A DNA stretch of 64,000 nt. Origin: Lactobacillus helsingborgensis. Lineage in GTDB: Bacteria; Bacillota; Bacilli; Lactobacillales; Lactobacillaceae. The notes below the pieces were generated by a model, which saw only the letters and a list, made by a program, of their open reading frames with translations, had not been told where the DNA came from and did not search any database. Location of the stretch: positions 843,755 through 907,754 of the forward strand of contig NZ_KQ034046.1 in assembly GCF_000970855.1 (NCBI RefSeq), written 5' to 3'. Both the position numbers and the translations under genes were made by a program. Below are positions 7,238-16,812 of the stretch, in pieces; within the stretch, counting starts at the first letter, position 1; the number at the start of each line of letters is the position of its first letter.

Positions 7238-9082
7238 TTGTCAGAAAAAAGAAGAAACGATATTAGGAATATAGCTATCATAGCTCACGTTGACCATGGT
7301 AAAACTACTTTGGTTAACCAATTATTGAAGCAATCCGACACTCTCCCTGAACATATGGCTCTGGAAGATCGGGCAATGGACTCAAACGATATTGAGCGCG
7401 AACGTGGTATTACTATTTTATCCAAAAACACTGCGGTTAAATATGGCGATACTACAATCAATATCTTGGATACTCCGGGACATGCCGATTTTGGTGGCGA
7501 AGTTGAACGTATTATGCATATGGTTGATGGTGCCTTGCTTCTAGTAGATGCCTATGAAGGAACTATGCCGCAAACTCGTTTCGTACTTAAAAAGGCATTA
7601 GAAGCTGGGGTTAAGCCTATTGTAGTTATTAATAAAATTGACCGTCCAGGCGCCCGTCCAAAAGAAGTTCTTGATGAAGTTTTGGAACTATTCATTGAGT
7701 TAGGTGCAAACGATGAGCAGTTAGATTTCCCGGTTGTCTATGCTTCTGCGTTAAACGGCACATCTTCATACGATCCAGATCCAGCCAAGCAGAAAGAGAC
7801 TATGAATCCTATATTTGATACGATTATCAAATCTATTCCTGCACCAATTGACAATTCTGATGAGCCTCTGCAATTCCAAATTACAATGCTTGACTGGGAC
7901 GATTATGTTGGCCGAATTGGTGTTGGTCGTGTTTACCGTGGTCGGGTCAAAGTCGGTGACAACATCACAGTTATGAAACGTGACGGTTCTACCCAAAACT
8001 TTAGAGTTACCAAATTATTTGGTTTCTTCGGCTTGAAGCGTAATGAAATCACTGAGGCAAAAGCTGGCGATATAATTGCTATCAGCGGTATTAACGATAT
8101 TTTTGTCGGTGAAACTATTGCATCAGCAGAGAATCCTGAAGCATTGCCAATTCTGAAAATTGATCCACCAACTTTGCAAATGGATTTTGTTGCCAATGAT
8201 TCTCCTTTCTCTGGACGTGAAGGTGACAAGGTTACGCCTAAGAAACTGGAAGACCGTTTAATCAAGCAAACTCGGACTGATGTCTCATTAAGAGTTGAGC
8301 CTACTGATCAATTAAACGCCTGGACTGTTTCTGGTCGTGGTGAACTGCACCTTTCAATTTTAGTCGAAGAAATGCGTCGTGAAGGTTTTGAATTGCAACT
8401 GTCAAGACCAAAGGTTATTTACCGCGAAATTGACGGCAAAATGTGTGAACCATTTGAAGCAGTCCAAGTTGATACACCTGACGAGTATGTTGGTTCCGTA
8501 ATTGATTCACTTTCTCAAAGAAAAGGTGAAATGAAAAATATGGCTTCAACGGGCAATAATCAAACTCGCTTAGACTTCTTGGTTCCTTCCCGTGGCTTAA
8601 TTGGTTATAACAATGAATTTATGTCCCAAACAGGTGGTTACGGCATTATGAACCACAGCTTTGATTCATATAAACCAGTTGTGAAAAACTGGGAGCCGGG
8701 CCGTCAAAACGGTGCACTTGTGTCAATTAGCCAAGGCAAATCAACTACTTACTCTTTACAGACAGTTGAGCAACGTGGAGAACTATTCATTGGTGCCGGC
8801 GTCGAAGTATATGAGGGAATGATTGTTGGCCAATCATCACGTGATCGTGATATTGCTGTTAATGTCATTAAGGGTAAAAATTTGACTAATACTCGTGCTG
8901 CCGGTAAAGACCATGCCGCTGCGATTAGAACTCCTAAGACTTTAACTCTAGAAGAAGCCATCGAATTTTTAAATGATGATGAATACTGTGAAGTAACACC
9001 AGATTCCATCAGATTAAGAAAGAAAATCCTGAACACTTCTGAGCGGCAAAAAGCTGATAAGAAACGCAATAAAAATAAATAA
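7238..9082 (+). CDS. typA: Ribosome-associated translational GTPase TypA/BipA
   Basis: This is an EF-G-like GTPase that binds the 70S ribosome and assists 50S assembly, especially in cold or stress. With TTG at 7238 it has 614 residues. The GTPase motifs are [10 protein letters not shown] (G1), RERGITI (G2), [10 protein letters not shown] (G3) and NKIDRPGA (G4), followed by domain II, two EF-G-like domains and the BipA C-terminal domain. A GTG at 7220 opens the same frame, but the strong GGAGGAGGA at 7222-7230 would lie inside the coding sequence; it sits 7 bases before the TTG, which decides the start. A terminator lies in the leader and another after the gene. Confidence 0.96.
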   Translation: MSEKRRNDIRNIAIIAHVDHGKTTLVNQLLKQSDTLPEHMALEDRAMDSNDIERERGITILSKNTAVKYGDTTINILDTPGHADFGGEVERIMHMVDGALLLVDAYEGTMPQTRFVLKKALEAGVKPIVVINKIDRPGARPKEVLDEVLELFIELGANDEQLDFPVVYASALNGTSSYDPDPAKQKETMNPIFDTIIKSIPAPIDNSDEPLQFQITMLDWDDYVGRIGVGRVYRGRVKVGDNITVMKRDGSTQNFRVTKLFGFFGLKRNEITEAKAGDIIAISGINDIFVGETIASAENPEALPILKIDPPTLQMDFVANDSPFSGREGDKVTPKKLEDRLIKQTRTDVSLRVEPTDQLNAWTVSGRGELHLSILVEEMRREGFELQLSRPKVIYREIDGKMCEPFEAVQVDTPDEYVGSVIDSLSQRKGEMKNMASTGNNQTRLDFLVPSRGLIGYNNEFMSQTGGYGIMNHSFDSYKPVVKNWEPGRQNGALVSISQGKSTTYSLQTVEQRGELFIGAGVEVYEGMIVGQSSRDRDIAVNVIKGKNLTNTRAAGKDHAAAIRTPKTLTLEEAIEFLNDDEYCEVTPDSIRLRKKILNTSERQKADKKRNKNK

Positions 9083-9094
9083 ATTATTTAAGAA

Positions 9095-9125
9095 GGGCAC
9101 TCACTGATGAAGTGGTGCCCTTTTT
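9095..9125 (+). terminator. typA terminator
   Basis: GGGCACTCAC pairs with GTGGTGCCC (one bulged T) and is followed by TTTTT. Confidence 0.8.
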
Positions 9126-9179
9126 GTTTTATAATGCTTTATAATGAACGTGTATTAATCACAGGGAAGAGGTCAACTT

Positions 9180-10361
9180 GTGCGACAAAAACTTCACCAT
9201 TTAAATTATAATATTTTACTGCCTTATATATTATTGGTTGTTTTTGGCATAGTGATGGTTTATTCGGCCAGTTCTGATATTTTATTGGTAAATGGCTTCA
9301 ATCCAGCTATCTATGGTATTCGACAAGCAATATACGCGTTTTGCGCAATTTTTTTGGTTGGTGCTCTGTGCTTTTTTTTAAAATTAGGCATTTTCAAAAG
9401 TCGTAGATTTGTTGCCGGCTTTTTAGTGATTTGTCTTTTAATGTTGTTTTATCTGATCTGTTTAAAACTTTTCAAAGGATCTGCAGCTGCTGTTAACGGC
9501 TCAGTTGGCTGGATTGATTTGAAAATTATCAAAATACAACCTCTTGAAATAGCCAAGTTGGCTCTCGTAATCTATCTAGCTTATTTTTTAGACCGCCATG
9601 ATGGGTCATTTAAGAAGGGGCACATTATTCAAAATCTCTCTAGACCGGCCATCTTAGCAGCATTTATGATGTTTTTAGTTATTATTGAACCAGACTTTGG
9701 AGGTACTGCAGTACTAGCAATGATAGTGATTGTGATGTTTTCTGTTTCAGGTGTCCCTGCTAAAAACGCGGTGCTTTGTCTGATTGGAATCGGCATCAGT
9801 GTCTTTTTGTTAGTATTTTTGATAATCAAGTGGAATCCAGAATTTTTGCAGGAAAGTTACCAGTACCGGCGTTTTCTCTCCTTTCTCCATCCATTTGAAT
9901 TAGAGCAAAAGGGCGGAGCACAATTAGTTAATTCATATTATGCTATTCATAATGGTGGTCTACTTGGCGTTGGGTTAGGAAACAGTATGCAAAAAAGGGG
10001 CTATCTTCCTGAACCATATACTGATTTTATTCTGGCTATTATTGCCGAAGAAATTGGGGTAATAGGAGCTTTACTGGTTTTGGGACTGATATTTTACCTG
10101 ATATTTAGCATAATGGAAGTTGGCAACAAGGCATCTTCTCAATTCAACGCACTGGTTTGTTTTGGTATTGCTACAATTATTTTTACCCAAACATTTTTTA
10201 ACGTGGGAGCTGTTTTAGGCTTATTGCCCATCACGGGTGTTACTCTACCTTTTATTTCTTATGGTGGCTCATCTTTGCTCGTCCTTTCAGCTGCTATTGG
10301 TATTGTGTTAAATATTTCTGCTAATGAACGAATTAAAAAAGAGAAAGAAGAACTTGAATGA
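9180..10361 (+). CDS. ftsW: FtsW/RodA/SpoVE-family peptidoglycan glycosyltransferase, probably FtsW
   Basis: This SEDS-family polytopic membrane enzyme polymerises lipid II with a partner PBP2b-type transpeptidase. Its 393 residues contain about ten hydrophobic spans. Family signatures visible include GIVMVYSASS near residue 22, the WIDLKIIKIQPLEIAKLALVIYLAYF region, the extracellular loop with YQYRRFLSFLHPF, and TGVTLPFISYGGSSLL near the end. The GTG start at 9180 follows GGGAAGAGG. Position between typA and the ylbG-rsmD-coaD cluster matches FtsW rather than RodA in lactobacilli. The stop overlaps the next start (ATGA). Confidence 0.9.
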   Translation: MRQKLHHLNYNILLPYILLVVFGIVMVYSASSDILLVNGFNPAIYGIRQAIYAFCAIFLVGALCFFLKLGIFKSRRFVAGFLVICLLMLFYLICLKLFKGSAAAVNGSVGWIDLKIIKIQPLEIAKLALVIYLAYFLDRHDGSFKKGHIIQNLSRPAILAAFMMFLVIIEPDFGGTAVLAMIVIVMFSVSGVPAKNAVLCLIGIGISVFLLVFLIIKWNPEFLQESYQYRRFLSFLHPFELEQKGGAQLVNSYYAIHNGGLLGVGLGNSMQKRGYLPEPYTDFILAIIAEEIGVIGALLVLGLIFYLIFSIMEVGNKASSQFNALVCFGIATIIFTQTFFNVGAVLGLLPITGVTLPFISYGGSSLLVLSAAIGIVLNISANERIKKEKEELE

Positions 10362-10699
10362 GTATTGAAAAAGATTTGGAGCATAAAAATATTAATCAAA
10401 GACAGAGTTTGATTGTTTATTTAAAGTCTGTTAACAATCAATACAAATTACGACGTTATGGGGATATAGTCTATTTCTCCAAAAAATGTGCTTACTGCAT
10501 TTTATATGTTAATCAAAAGGATGCTGATGAAATTAGGGAGGAACTAAACGCGCTTGATTTTGTCGACCAAGTTACGAAATCAAGTTGGGATCAAATTGAT
10601 CTTTCAAGTGATCATATTGAAAAACAAATAAGTGATTTGGGTGTCCAAGCTGAAAAGAAGTTACAAGAAACACAGGAAGATATGGAACAATTGTTATGA
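10358..10699 (+). CDS. ylbG: YlbG-family protein (DUF2129/UPF0298)
   Basis: A soluble 113-residue protein. The core SLIVYLKSVNNQYKLRRYGDIVYFSKKCAYCILYVN fits the YlbG family, a small protein found next to rsmD in most lactic acid bacteria and bacilli. No function is established. The C-terminal third is charged and probably helical, longer than in the Bacillus protein. It overlaps ftsW by 4 bases at its start and rsmD by 4 bases at its end, so it is translated as part of the same chain. Confidence 0.85.
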   Translation: MSIEKDLEHKNINQRQSLIVYLKSVNNQYKLRRYGDIVYFSKKCAYCILYVNQKDADEIREELNALDFVDQVTKSSWDQIDLSSDHIEKQISDLGVQAEKKLQETQEDMEQLL

Positions 10700-11247
10700 G
10701 AATTATTTCTGGTAAATACGCCAAGCGCAATTTATACACTCTTAAGAGTCAAAAAACCAGACCAACAAGTGATAAAGTTAAAGAATCTCTTTTTAACGCT
10801 TTAGGTCAGTTTTTTTCAGGGGGCAACGTCTTAGACCTTTACGGTGGAAGCGGAGCCTTGGGAATTGAAGCTGTTTCAAGGGGATGTCACCAGGCTGTAA
10901 TAGTTGATATTAATTATCAAGCCGTAGAAATAATTCGTAAAAATGTTGCTCTTACTAAAGAACCTGATCGCTTTTCTATCTATAAAATGCCAAGTAATGT
11001 TGCTCTAAATAAGCTAGCAGGTGACGGGCAAAAATTCGATTTAGTTTTTTTAGATCCGCCTTATGCCAAGCAACACATTGTGTCTGACATGAAAAAAATG
11101 CTTAAATTAGCTTTATTAAGCCAAGATGCAATTGTGGTGGCTGAAACTAATGATGAAACTGAATTAGGTCAGGTTGAAGGCTTTAAGTTAATGCAGGAAA
11201 AACATTTAGGTAAGACAATTGTGCGCTTTTATCGAAAGGAAAATTAA
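10696..11247 (+). CDS. rsmD: 16S rRNA (guanine966-N2)-methyltransferase RsmD
   Basis: A 183-residue S-adenosylmethionine-dependent methyltransferase that modifies G966 of 16S rRNA during 30S assembly. The N-terminus reads MRIISGKYAKRNLYT, followed by TRPTSDKVKESLFNAL, the SAM-binding glycine motif VLDLYGGSGALGIEAVSRG (about residues 46-64) and the catalytic DPPY motif FLDPPYAKQ (about 118-126). It starts within the ylbG stop (ATGA) and ends at the first base of the coaD ATG, so the three genes are tightly coupled. Confidence 0.95.
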   Translation: MRIISGKYAKRNLYTLKSQKTRPTSDKVKESLFNALGQFFSGGNVLDLYGGSGALGIEAVSRGCHQAVIVDINYQAVEIIRKNVALTKEPDRFSIYKMPSNVALNKLAGDGQKFDLVFLDPPYAKQHIVSDMKKMLKLALLSQDAIVVAETNDETELGQVEGFKLMQEKHLGKTIVRFYRKEN

Positions 11248-11741
11248 TGAGTACCGCTATTTTTCCAGGAAGTTTTGATCCGTTGACAAATGGTCATGTT
11301 GATATTATTCAGCAAGCTGCCAAGATTTTTGATCAAATTTATGTTGTAATAATGACTAATACGGCCAAGAAATATCTTTTTACTGAAAAGGAGAGACAAT
11401 CCTTGGCACAGGATGCTGTCAAAGAAGAAAAAAATGTGACGGTTCTGTTAAGGCCAAATAGTTTAACGGTTGATGTTGCTCATGATCTTCAAGCTAATGT
11501 TATTATTCGGGGCGTCAGAAACAACGCTGATTTTTTATATGAACAACAAATCGCGGAAATGAATAAAGAAATAGCACCGGACGTAAGCACTGTTCTATTT
11601 TTTACCAAACCAGAGAATAGTTTTGTTGCGTCCAGCATTGTGAAAGAAATTGCTAATTTTAATGGTGATACCAAATCATTTTTACCTGCTAAAGCAGCTG
11701 CAGCAATTAGGAAAAAAATAGGTAAAGAAAAAGATGAATGA
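11247..11741 (+). CDS. coaD: Phosphopantetheine adenylyltransferase
   Basis: Catalyses the fourth step of coenzyme A synthesis, joining 4'-phosphopantetheine to AMP from ATP. The 164-residue protein begins MSTAIFPGSFDPLTNGHVDI, which holds the T/HxGH nucleotidyltransferase motif (TNGH). IIRGVRNNADFLYEQQIAEMN near the middle and SSIVKEIA near the end are typical of CoaD. Start and stop overlap rsmD (one base) and the S16 protease gene (8 bases). Pairing of rsmD with coaD is common in Firmicutes. Confidence 0.96.
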   Translation: MSTAIFPGSFDPLTNGHVDIIQQAAKIFDQIYVVIMTNTAKKYLFTEKERQSLAQDAVKEEKNVTVLLRPNSLTVDVAHDLQANVIIRGVRNNADFLYEQQIAEMNKEIAPDVSTVLFFTKPENSFVASSIVKEIANFNGDTKSFLPAKAAAAIRKKIGKEKDE

Positions 11742-12783
11742 ACCAAAAAAATCGACCAAAAAAAGGGGTAGACTAAATAAGTTCCTCCTGTTAATTCTAA
11801 CAGTCGCTGTAATATTTATTGGCTTAAATTGGCCAACCAATTATTATATTGAAATGCCCGGTAGCGCAGTGTCTACAGGACAATTTATGCGTAGCAACTC
11901 AAAGGCACCTAATAACTTTTATTTGGTTACAGTAAGTGAAACTAGTCAGCCAGCTTCAGTATGGCAATACCTTTTTAGTTTTACCCAAAAACATGTTAGC
12001 CGGGTTCCCAAAGAAGAACTGTTAGGCAGCGCCACAAATAGCCAGTATCAAGAACTGCAAAATTGGTATATGGAAACCAGTCAGCAAAATGCTATTTATT
12101 GTGCTGCTAAGAAAGCTGGACTTAAGCCTAAGTTGCATTATCAAGGCGTTTATGTAATGCAAGTACAAAAAGGTTCGAGTTTTAGAAAAAAATTGCAAAT
12201 TGGTGATACTGTTTTAGGCGCTAACGGTCATAGATTCCGTTCTACTGCAGAAATGATCAATTACCTGCAAAAGAGAAAAATCGGCTCAAAAGTACAGATA
12301 ACAGTTCTCAGAGAGCAGAAAAAAATTGCTTTTACCGGTAAAATCGTTAAAGTCAAGGGAACAGGGAAGCCAGGTATTGGTATTCAATTAGTTGAGCATA
12401 CTAAAGTTGAAACCAAGCCCAAGTTAACTATCAATGCAGGCGATATTGGTGGACCGTCTGCGGGTTTGATGTTTACGCTGACTAGTTATGAAATCTTCTC
12501 GGGTGAACATTTAGCAAAGGGCCATAAAATTGCTGGCACAGGCACTATTACTCCTTCTGGAAAAGTCGGCATCATTGGTGGAGTAGATAAAAAAGTGGTT
12601 GCTGCAGATAAGGCAGGTGCCGAAGTATTCTTTGCCCCTACTGATACTGGTGGATTGAAAAAGAGCGCCAATAATTATGTCGTCGCCAAAAAGACAGCTA
12701 AACAGATCGGAACAAAAATGAAAATTGTTCCTGTTCGTACTTTTGATGATGCTCTCAATTATTTACGTAAAAATTTCAAATAA
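11734..12783 (+). CDS. ylbL: PDZ and Lon-type (S16) serine protease, SepM/YlbL family
   Basis: This is a membrane-anchored protease of 349 residues. A basic N-terminus is followed by one hydrophobic anchor (FLLLILTVAVIFIGLNW, about 15-31), so the rest is outside the cell. A PDZ domain lies at about 135-210 (GVYVMQVQKGSSFRKKLQIGD), then an S16 protease domain with the catalytic serine in GGPSAGLMF and the lysine in KKVVAADKAGA. Streptococcal SepM processes a competence pheromone and B. subtilis YlbL is linked to cell-cycle checkpoint recovery; which role applies here is unknown. It is followed by a terminator and then the competence genes comEA-comEC. Confidence 0.92.
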   Translation: MNEPKKSTKKRGRLNKFLLLILTVAVIFIGLNWPTNYYIEMPGSAVSTGQFMRSNSKAPNNFYLVTVSETSQPASVWQYLFSFTQKHVSRVPKEELLGSATNSQYQELQNWYMETSQQNAIYCAAKKAGLKPKLHYQGVYVMQVQKGSSFRKKLQIGDTVLGANGHRFRSTAEMINYLQKRKIGSKVQITVLREQKKIAFTGKIVKVKGTGKPGIGIQLVEHTKVETKPKLTINAGDIGGPSAGLMFTLTSYEIFSGEHLAKGHKIAGTGTITPSGKVGIIGGVDKKVVAADKAGAEVFFAPTDTGGLKKSANNYVVAKKTAKQIGTKMKIVPVRTFDDALNYLRKNFK

Positions 12784-12788
12784 AGTAT

Positions 12789-12818
12789 AAAAAAGCTCAA
12801 AATTTTTTGAGCTTTTTT
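12789..12818 (+). terminator. Terminator after the S16 protease gene
   Basis: AAAAAGCTCAAAA and TTTTTTGAGCTTTTTT form an AT-rich stem with an embedded GAGC core and a U run. It ends the ftsW-to-ylbL transcription unit before comEA. Confidence 0.8.
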
Positions 12819-12845
12819 CGTACTTAAAATTGGGAGTTGAAAACA

Positions 12846-13562
12846 ATGGATTGGGAAAAAGTTAAAAATTTTATTGCACAATACAAACTCTATTTTGTCG
12901 TGGGACTTGTTTTGCTAGTTTTAATTATTGTCATTTGGACAAGAAAAGAGACGCAAAAAGATGAATTGATCGATTTTAATGAGGATAAAAGTGCTGCCTT
13001 TGCCAATAAAGAAAGCCTTGATAATGACGAGAATGATAAAGAACAGGTAAAAGCCGCCGCAAAAAAACAAGTAATTGATAAACCACAAAATGTTACGTGT
13101 GATATTTCTGGTGCAGTCAAAAATCAAGGTGTTTATACGTTAAAAAAAGGAGCTCGCTTAAATGAGCTAATCACTGCTGCAGGCGGATTAAAAACCAATG
13201 CCCAAATCAAAAATGTTAATCGGGCACTAATTTTGAATGATCAGGATAAAATTCGTATTCCTTATAAAGGTGAAAAGATCACTAAAAAAGCAATTGTTGA
13301 AACCTATTCTTCGGACAGTGCTGAACCAAATTCAGCTGAAGTGGCGAGCGATACAAGTGTAGCTGAAAATAATAAAGTCAATATTAACACAGCGGACGCA
13401 GCTCAATTACAAAAACTGAATGGCATAGGTGAAAAAAAGGCCCAGCAAATTATTAGTTACCGACAAGAAAATGGTCAGTTTAAAGCAATTGACGAACTTA
13501 AACAAGTTTCTGGAATAGGGGACAAAACTTTTGCAGGACTTAAGGATCAACTGGAAATTTAG
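12846..13562 (+). CDS. comEA: Competence DNA-binding protein ComEA
   Basis: This DNA receptor for transformation is 238 residues long. One N-terminal membrane anchor (YFVVGLVLLVLIIVIW, about 15-30) is followed by a charged linker, an SLBB domain (CDISGAVKNQGVY, about 80-140), a serine-rich linker, and two helix-hairpin-helix motifs (INTADAAQLQKLNGIGEKKAQQI and LKQVSGIGDKTF) that bind DNA. The ATG at 12846 is chosen because GGGAG at 12832-12836 lies 9 bases before it; a TTG at 12837 would touch that site. It overlaps the comEC frame by about 30 bases. Confidence 0.95.
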   Translation: MDWEKVKNFIAQYKLYFVVGLVLLVLIIVIWTRKETQKDELIDFNEDKSAAFANKESLDNDENDKEQVKAAAKKQVIDKPQNVTCDISGAVKNQGVYTLKKGARLNELITAAGGLKTNAQIKNVNRALILNDQDKIRIPYKGEKITKKAIVETYSSDSAEPNSAEVASDTSVAENNKVNINTADAAQLQKLNGIGEKKAQQIISYRQENGQFKAIDELKQVSGIGDKTFAGLKDQLEI

Positions 13563-15819
13563 CATTCTCAGACCAGGCTTTTTCTTATTATTAGGACTTT
13601 TATTAATTGGTTTAAGTTTTATTATTTTTCAAAAACAAAATGTAACGCAAAAATTGGTCTGTTATGCTTTGATTAGCTTTTTAACATTATTATTAATTTA
13701 TAAATTTAGCAACTTAAAATGGGTTATTTTACTGTCAGTACTTCTGATGGCGATTATTTTCCATGTCGATAACAAAGAAACGAAATTTATGCTGACGCCT
13801 CATGCCACTGTCGACGTTTATCCTGATCAGGTTAAAATTTCGGATGATTGGTTTTCCGCTGAGGCAAAAACACCGGGCGGCAGAATTTTAATTTCGGGAA
13901 AATTAACTCCTAATCAGCTTAGAAAAATTGCTCAGGGTTATCAAATTACTTTTTCTCATTTGGCTGGTGAGGTAAGTCAAATTGAGCCTGCTTCTAATTA
14001 CGGACAATTTGATTTACGTTCTTTTTATCGCAGCAAGAACATTACTCAACAAGTCAAATTGACTAGTTGCAATCTTAAAGTAGAAAAAAGAGGGTTTTGG
14101 AATTATTTACATTATTTACGCTATCGTTTAAAGACATACTTGCATAAAATGCCACCTATACTTTCTTTTTTCAGTTATGAACTGCTCTTAGGGGAAAATC
14201 CCAGTCAAGATTTTCAACCGATCTTAAATAATTATCGCGATCTTGGCGTCATTCATATTTTGAGTATTTCAGGCTTACATGTTGGTATTTATACCCTCGT
14301 AATTAGTACGATTTGTTATTTTTTCAAGTTGACTGAAAATGAAGCCTTTTGTTTTTGTTTACTTATTTTGCTGGTAGGGATATTTCTTTGTAATGGTCAA
14401 GCAGGTTTTGTGAGAGCAAGTTTGACTTATATCATTGGCAAGATTTTAACTTTAAATAAACTGCAAATAAATAAACCAGATTTGTTAGGGCTGACGGCGA
14501 TAATTCATTTGCTTATCAATCCGCGTTTAATGCTCGGTACTGGTGCATTATTAAGTTACATCTTGGCACTAGGATTAGAATTAACAAATAAAATGACGAA
14601 CTTTAAGCAATCTGTTGCTTTAAACATGCTCCTTTTACCTTTATTATTGTTTTATTTCTTCCAGTTTAATTTTCTAACGGTTATCTTTAATCTGATTATT
14701 GTGCCTTATTTTAATTGGGTGGTGATGCCGATAACATTTTTAAATTTAATGGTATTTAAAATAACGCCGCATTTGAGTTGGCTGTTAGAAGGAATATTAG
14801 AAAAGAGTGAGCAATTAATTGCGCGGTTTTCTAGAACCCAGATCGGATTATTTACTTTTGGTAAAATCAATTGGTGGCAGTGCTTATTTTTGCTCTTACT
14901 AACTTCTGCAATATTAGTGGCTATTAATGAACAAACTTCTAGCATTAAATTTAAAAAATATCTTTTGAAAGGCACCTTGTTCTTTTATTTAATAATCTTT
15001 CTCAGCATCCATTTTCCGTTGCAAGGGCAGGTAACATTTATTGATGTCGGTCAAGGTGACAGCATATTAATATCTACTCCCTTATTTAGACGCGTTTTTC
15101 TGATTGATGTTGGTGGGAAATTAAACTTTAACGGTAAAAAAGTAACTCCGCAAGTTAATAAAATTACAATTCCATTTTTAAAAGCACAGGGAATAAGCAA
15201 GATTGATGGTATATTTTTAAGTCATCAAGATGCAGATCATGTGGGAGACTTGGGACCATTGCTGGATCAAGTTAAGGTAAAAAAATTATACATGGCTCAA
15301 GGACTTCTAGACAATCCTTCCTTTCGTAAACGGATTGCCTCGCGCATTGGTAAAAAGCAGGTTGTGCAATTATTAGCTGGGCAAAATGTTAAATATCCAG
15401 ATATTTCTTTTGCAATTGTTTACCCGTTTAAGCCGGGTATTGGCAAAAATGAAGATTCTTTGTCATTAACATTTAAATTAGCCCGTAAGCAGTGGTTGTT
15501 TACTGGCGATCTCGGTCAAGCAGGGGAAGCAGAAATCATGGCTAAGTACCATTTACACGCAGATTACTTTAAATTAGGTCATCATGGCAGTCGGACAGCC
15601 TCCAATCCAGATTTTTTAAAGGCTTTACAGCCGGAAAGAGTTTTTGTATCTGCCGGACGTCATAATAGGTTTGGCCATCCACATGAAGAAACAATTGGAA
15701 CGCTGCAAAACCAACATATCTCATGGGCTTCCACTCAGGACTGTGGTATGATAACTTGGAACTATGGCGGATTAATGAAACCAAAATTTAAACAATTTTT
15801 ACCGGTGGCAAAAAAATGA
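13531..15819 (+). CDS. comEC: Competence DNA channel ComEC/Rec2
   Basis: Polytopic membrane protein forming the channel for single-stranded DNA during uptake. About 762 residues, full length for the family. An N-terminal region with membrane spans and a DUF4131-like soluble section precedes the competence domain (LGVIHILSISGLHVGIY near residue 245), many further spans, and a C-terminal metallo-beta-lactamase-like domain with FIDVGQGDSILIS and SHQDADHVGD. The start is uncertain: TTG at 13531 is the only early start in frame and lies inside comEA, giving a 32-base overlap, which suggests translational coupling. No frameshift is seen, so the gene looks intact. Confidence 0.93.
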   Translation: MQDLRINWKFSILRPGFFLLLGLLLIGLSFIIFQKQNVTQKLVCYALISFLTLLLIYKFSNLKWVILLSVLLMAIIFHVDNKETKFMLTPHATVDVYPDQVKISDDWFSAEAKTPGGRILISGKLTPNQLRKIAQGYQITFSHLAGEVSQIEPASNYGQFDLRSFYRSKNITQQVKLTSCNLKVEKRGFWNYLHYLRYRLKTYLHKMPPILSFFSYELLLGENPSQDFQPILNNYRDLGVIHILSISGLHVGIYTLVISTICYFFKLTENEAFCFCLLILLVGIFLCNGQAGFVRASLTYIIGKILTLNKLQINKPDLLGLTAIIHLLINPRLMLGTGALLSYILALGLELTNKMTNFKQSVALNMLLLPLLLFYFFQFNFLTVIFNLIIVPYFNWVVMPITFLNLMVFKITPHLSWLLEGILEKSEQLIARFSRTQIGLFTFGKINWWQCLFLLLLTSAILVAINEQTSSIKFKKYLLKGTLFFYLIIFLSIHFPLQGQVTFIDVGQGDSILISTPLFRRVFLIDVGGKLNFNGKKVTPQVNKITIPFLKAQGISKIDGIFLSHQDADHVGDLGPLLDQVKVKKLYMAQGLLDNPSFRKRIASRIGKKQVVQLLAGQNVKYPDISFAIVYPFKPGIGKNEDSLSLTFKLARKQWLFTGDLGQAGEAEIMAKYHLHADYFKLGHHGSRTASNPDFLKALQPERVFVSAGRHNRFGHPHEETIGTLQNQHISWASTQDCGMITWNYGGLMKPKFKQFLPVAKK

Positions 15820-16802
15820 CGTTACTTTCTTTATTTAAGAATTCCCAGCAAAACACTCTAAATACTCTTATTAGTGGGTCTGATACTTTTTTAAACGATT
15901 ATCTTGCTAAGTCCTATCTGCAGGAAGAACAATTCTCAGACTATGAAAGGGTAATGGTTGATTGTGAAACAGATGGATTAGATAATTTAATTGCAGCTCT
16001 CACTGAATCAAGCCTTTTTAGTCAAAAAAAAGTGCTGACTGTTAAGAACCCTTTTTTTCTGACCGCTAAAGTACCACAAAAATATCATAAACAAGTTGAG
16101 CAATTACAAAATATTTTTGAAAATAGTTCCCAACTGGATGATGTGGTAATAATGGTAGCGTCATATGAAAAACTGGATCGGCGCAAGAAAATAACTAAAA
16201 TTATTACGCAAAATTTTAACGTCGTTGAAGCCCAAGTAAAGCCCTATGAACTGAAAAAAGTAGTCAGAGGGCTGATTACAAGTGAAAAATACCAAATAAC
16301 AGACGATGCCCTTAAATTGCTTTTGGAGCGTAGCGATCAAGTGCTGGATACGGTTTTGAGTAACTACAATAAACTGAAAATGACGGCAATCGATCAGAAA
16401 ATCACAACTGCATTAGTTGAAAAGAACACTGATTTGTCACTAGCACAAAATATATTCGCTATTTTAGAAGTTGCTTTAAGGAAAAATTATCAAGAAGCAC
16501 TAACACGTTTAGATAATCAACTACATAATGGTAACAGTCCAGTGCAGCTTTTAGCTGTTTTTGAAAATCAAATAGAGTTTATTTTGGTGGTAAAGGTGTT
16601 GCAAACCAGAGGGAGAAGTGAGGCAGAAATTGTGCGTGAGTTAGGTGTACACCCATTTCGAGTTAAGGTGGCTCTCAGGAATAACATAGGTTTACAAAAA
16701 TTAGAAAAATTATTACAAGAAGCCATTAAACTTGATTTTAATTATAAAAACGGACAATATCGCAGTGAGAATTTTTTAAGACTTTTTATCCTGAGTGTTT
16801 GA
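15816..16802 (+). CDS. holA: DNA polymerase III delta subunit
   Basis: Clamp-loader subunit that opens the beta sliding clamp. The 328-residue protein has the family order: an N-terminal ATPase-like fold without Walker motifs (LISGSDTFLNDYLAKSYL), a helical middle part and a C-terminal collar domain (NSPVQLLAVFENQIEFILVVK; RVKVALRNNIGLQKLEKLLQEA). It starts in the comEC stop (ATGA overlap), the usual comEC-holA pairing in lactobacilli, and is followed by a bidirectional terminator shared with rpsT. Confidence 0.93.
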   Translation: MTLLSLFKNSQQNTLNTLISGSDTFLNDYLAKSYLQEEQFSDYERVMVDCETDGLDNLIAALTESSLFSQKKVLTVKNPFFLTAKVPQKYHKQVEQLQNIFENSSQLDDVVIMVASYEKLDRRKKITKIITQNFNVVEAQVKPYELKKVVRGLITSEKYQITDDALKLLLERSDQVLDTVLSNYNKLKMTAIDQKITTALVEKNTDLSLAQNIFAILEVALRKNYQEALTRLDNQLHNGNSPVQLLAVFENQIEFILVVKVLQTRGRSEAEIVRELGVHPFRVKVALRNNIGLQKLEKLLQEAIKLDFNYKNGQYRSENFLRLFILSV

Positions 16803-16812
16803 TATTTACAGC

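Noticed and set aside
12781..12846. Streptococcal-type ComX box before comEA
   Set aside because: Only TCGTACTTA is present, too far from TACGAATA to call.
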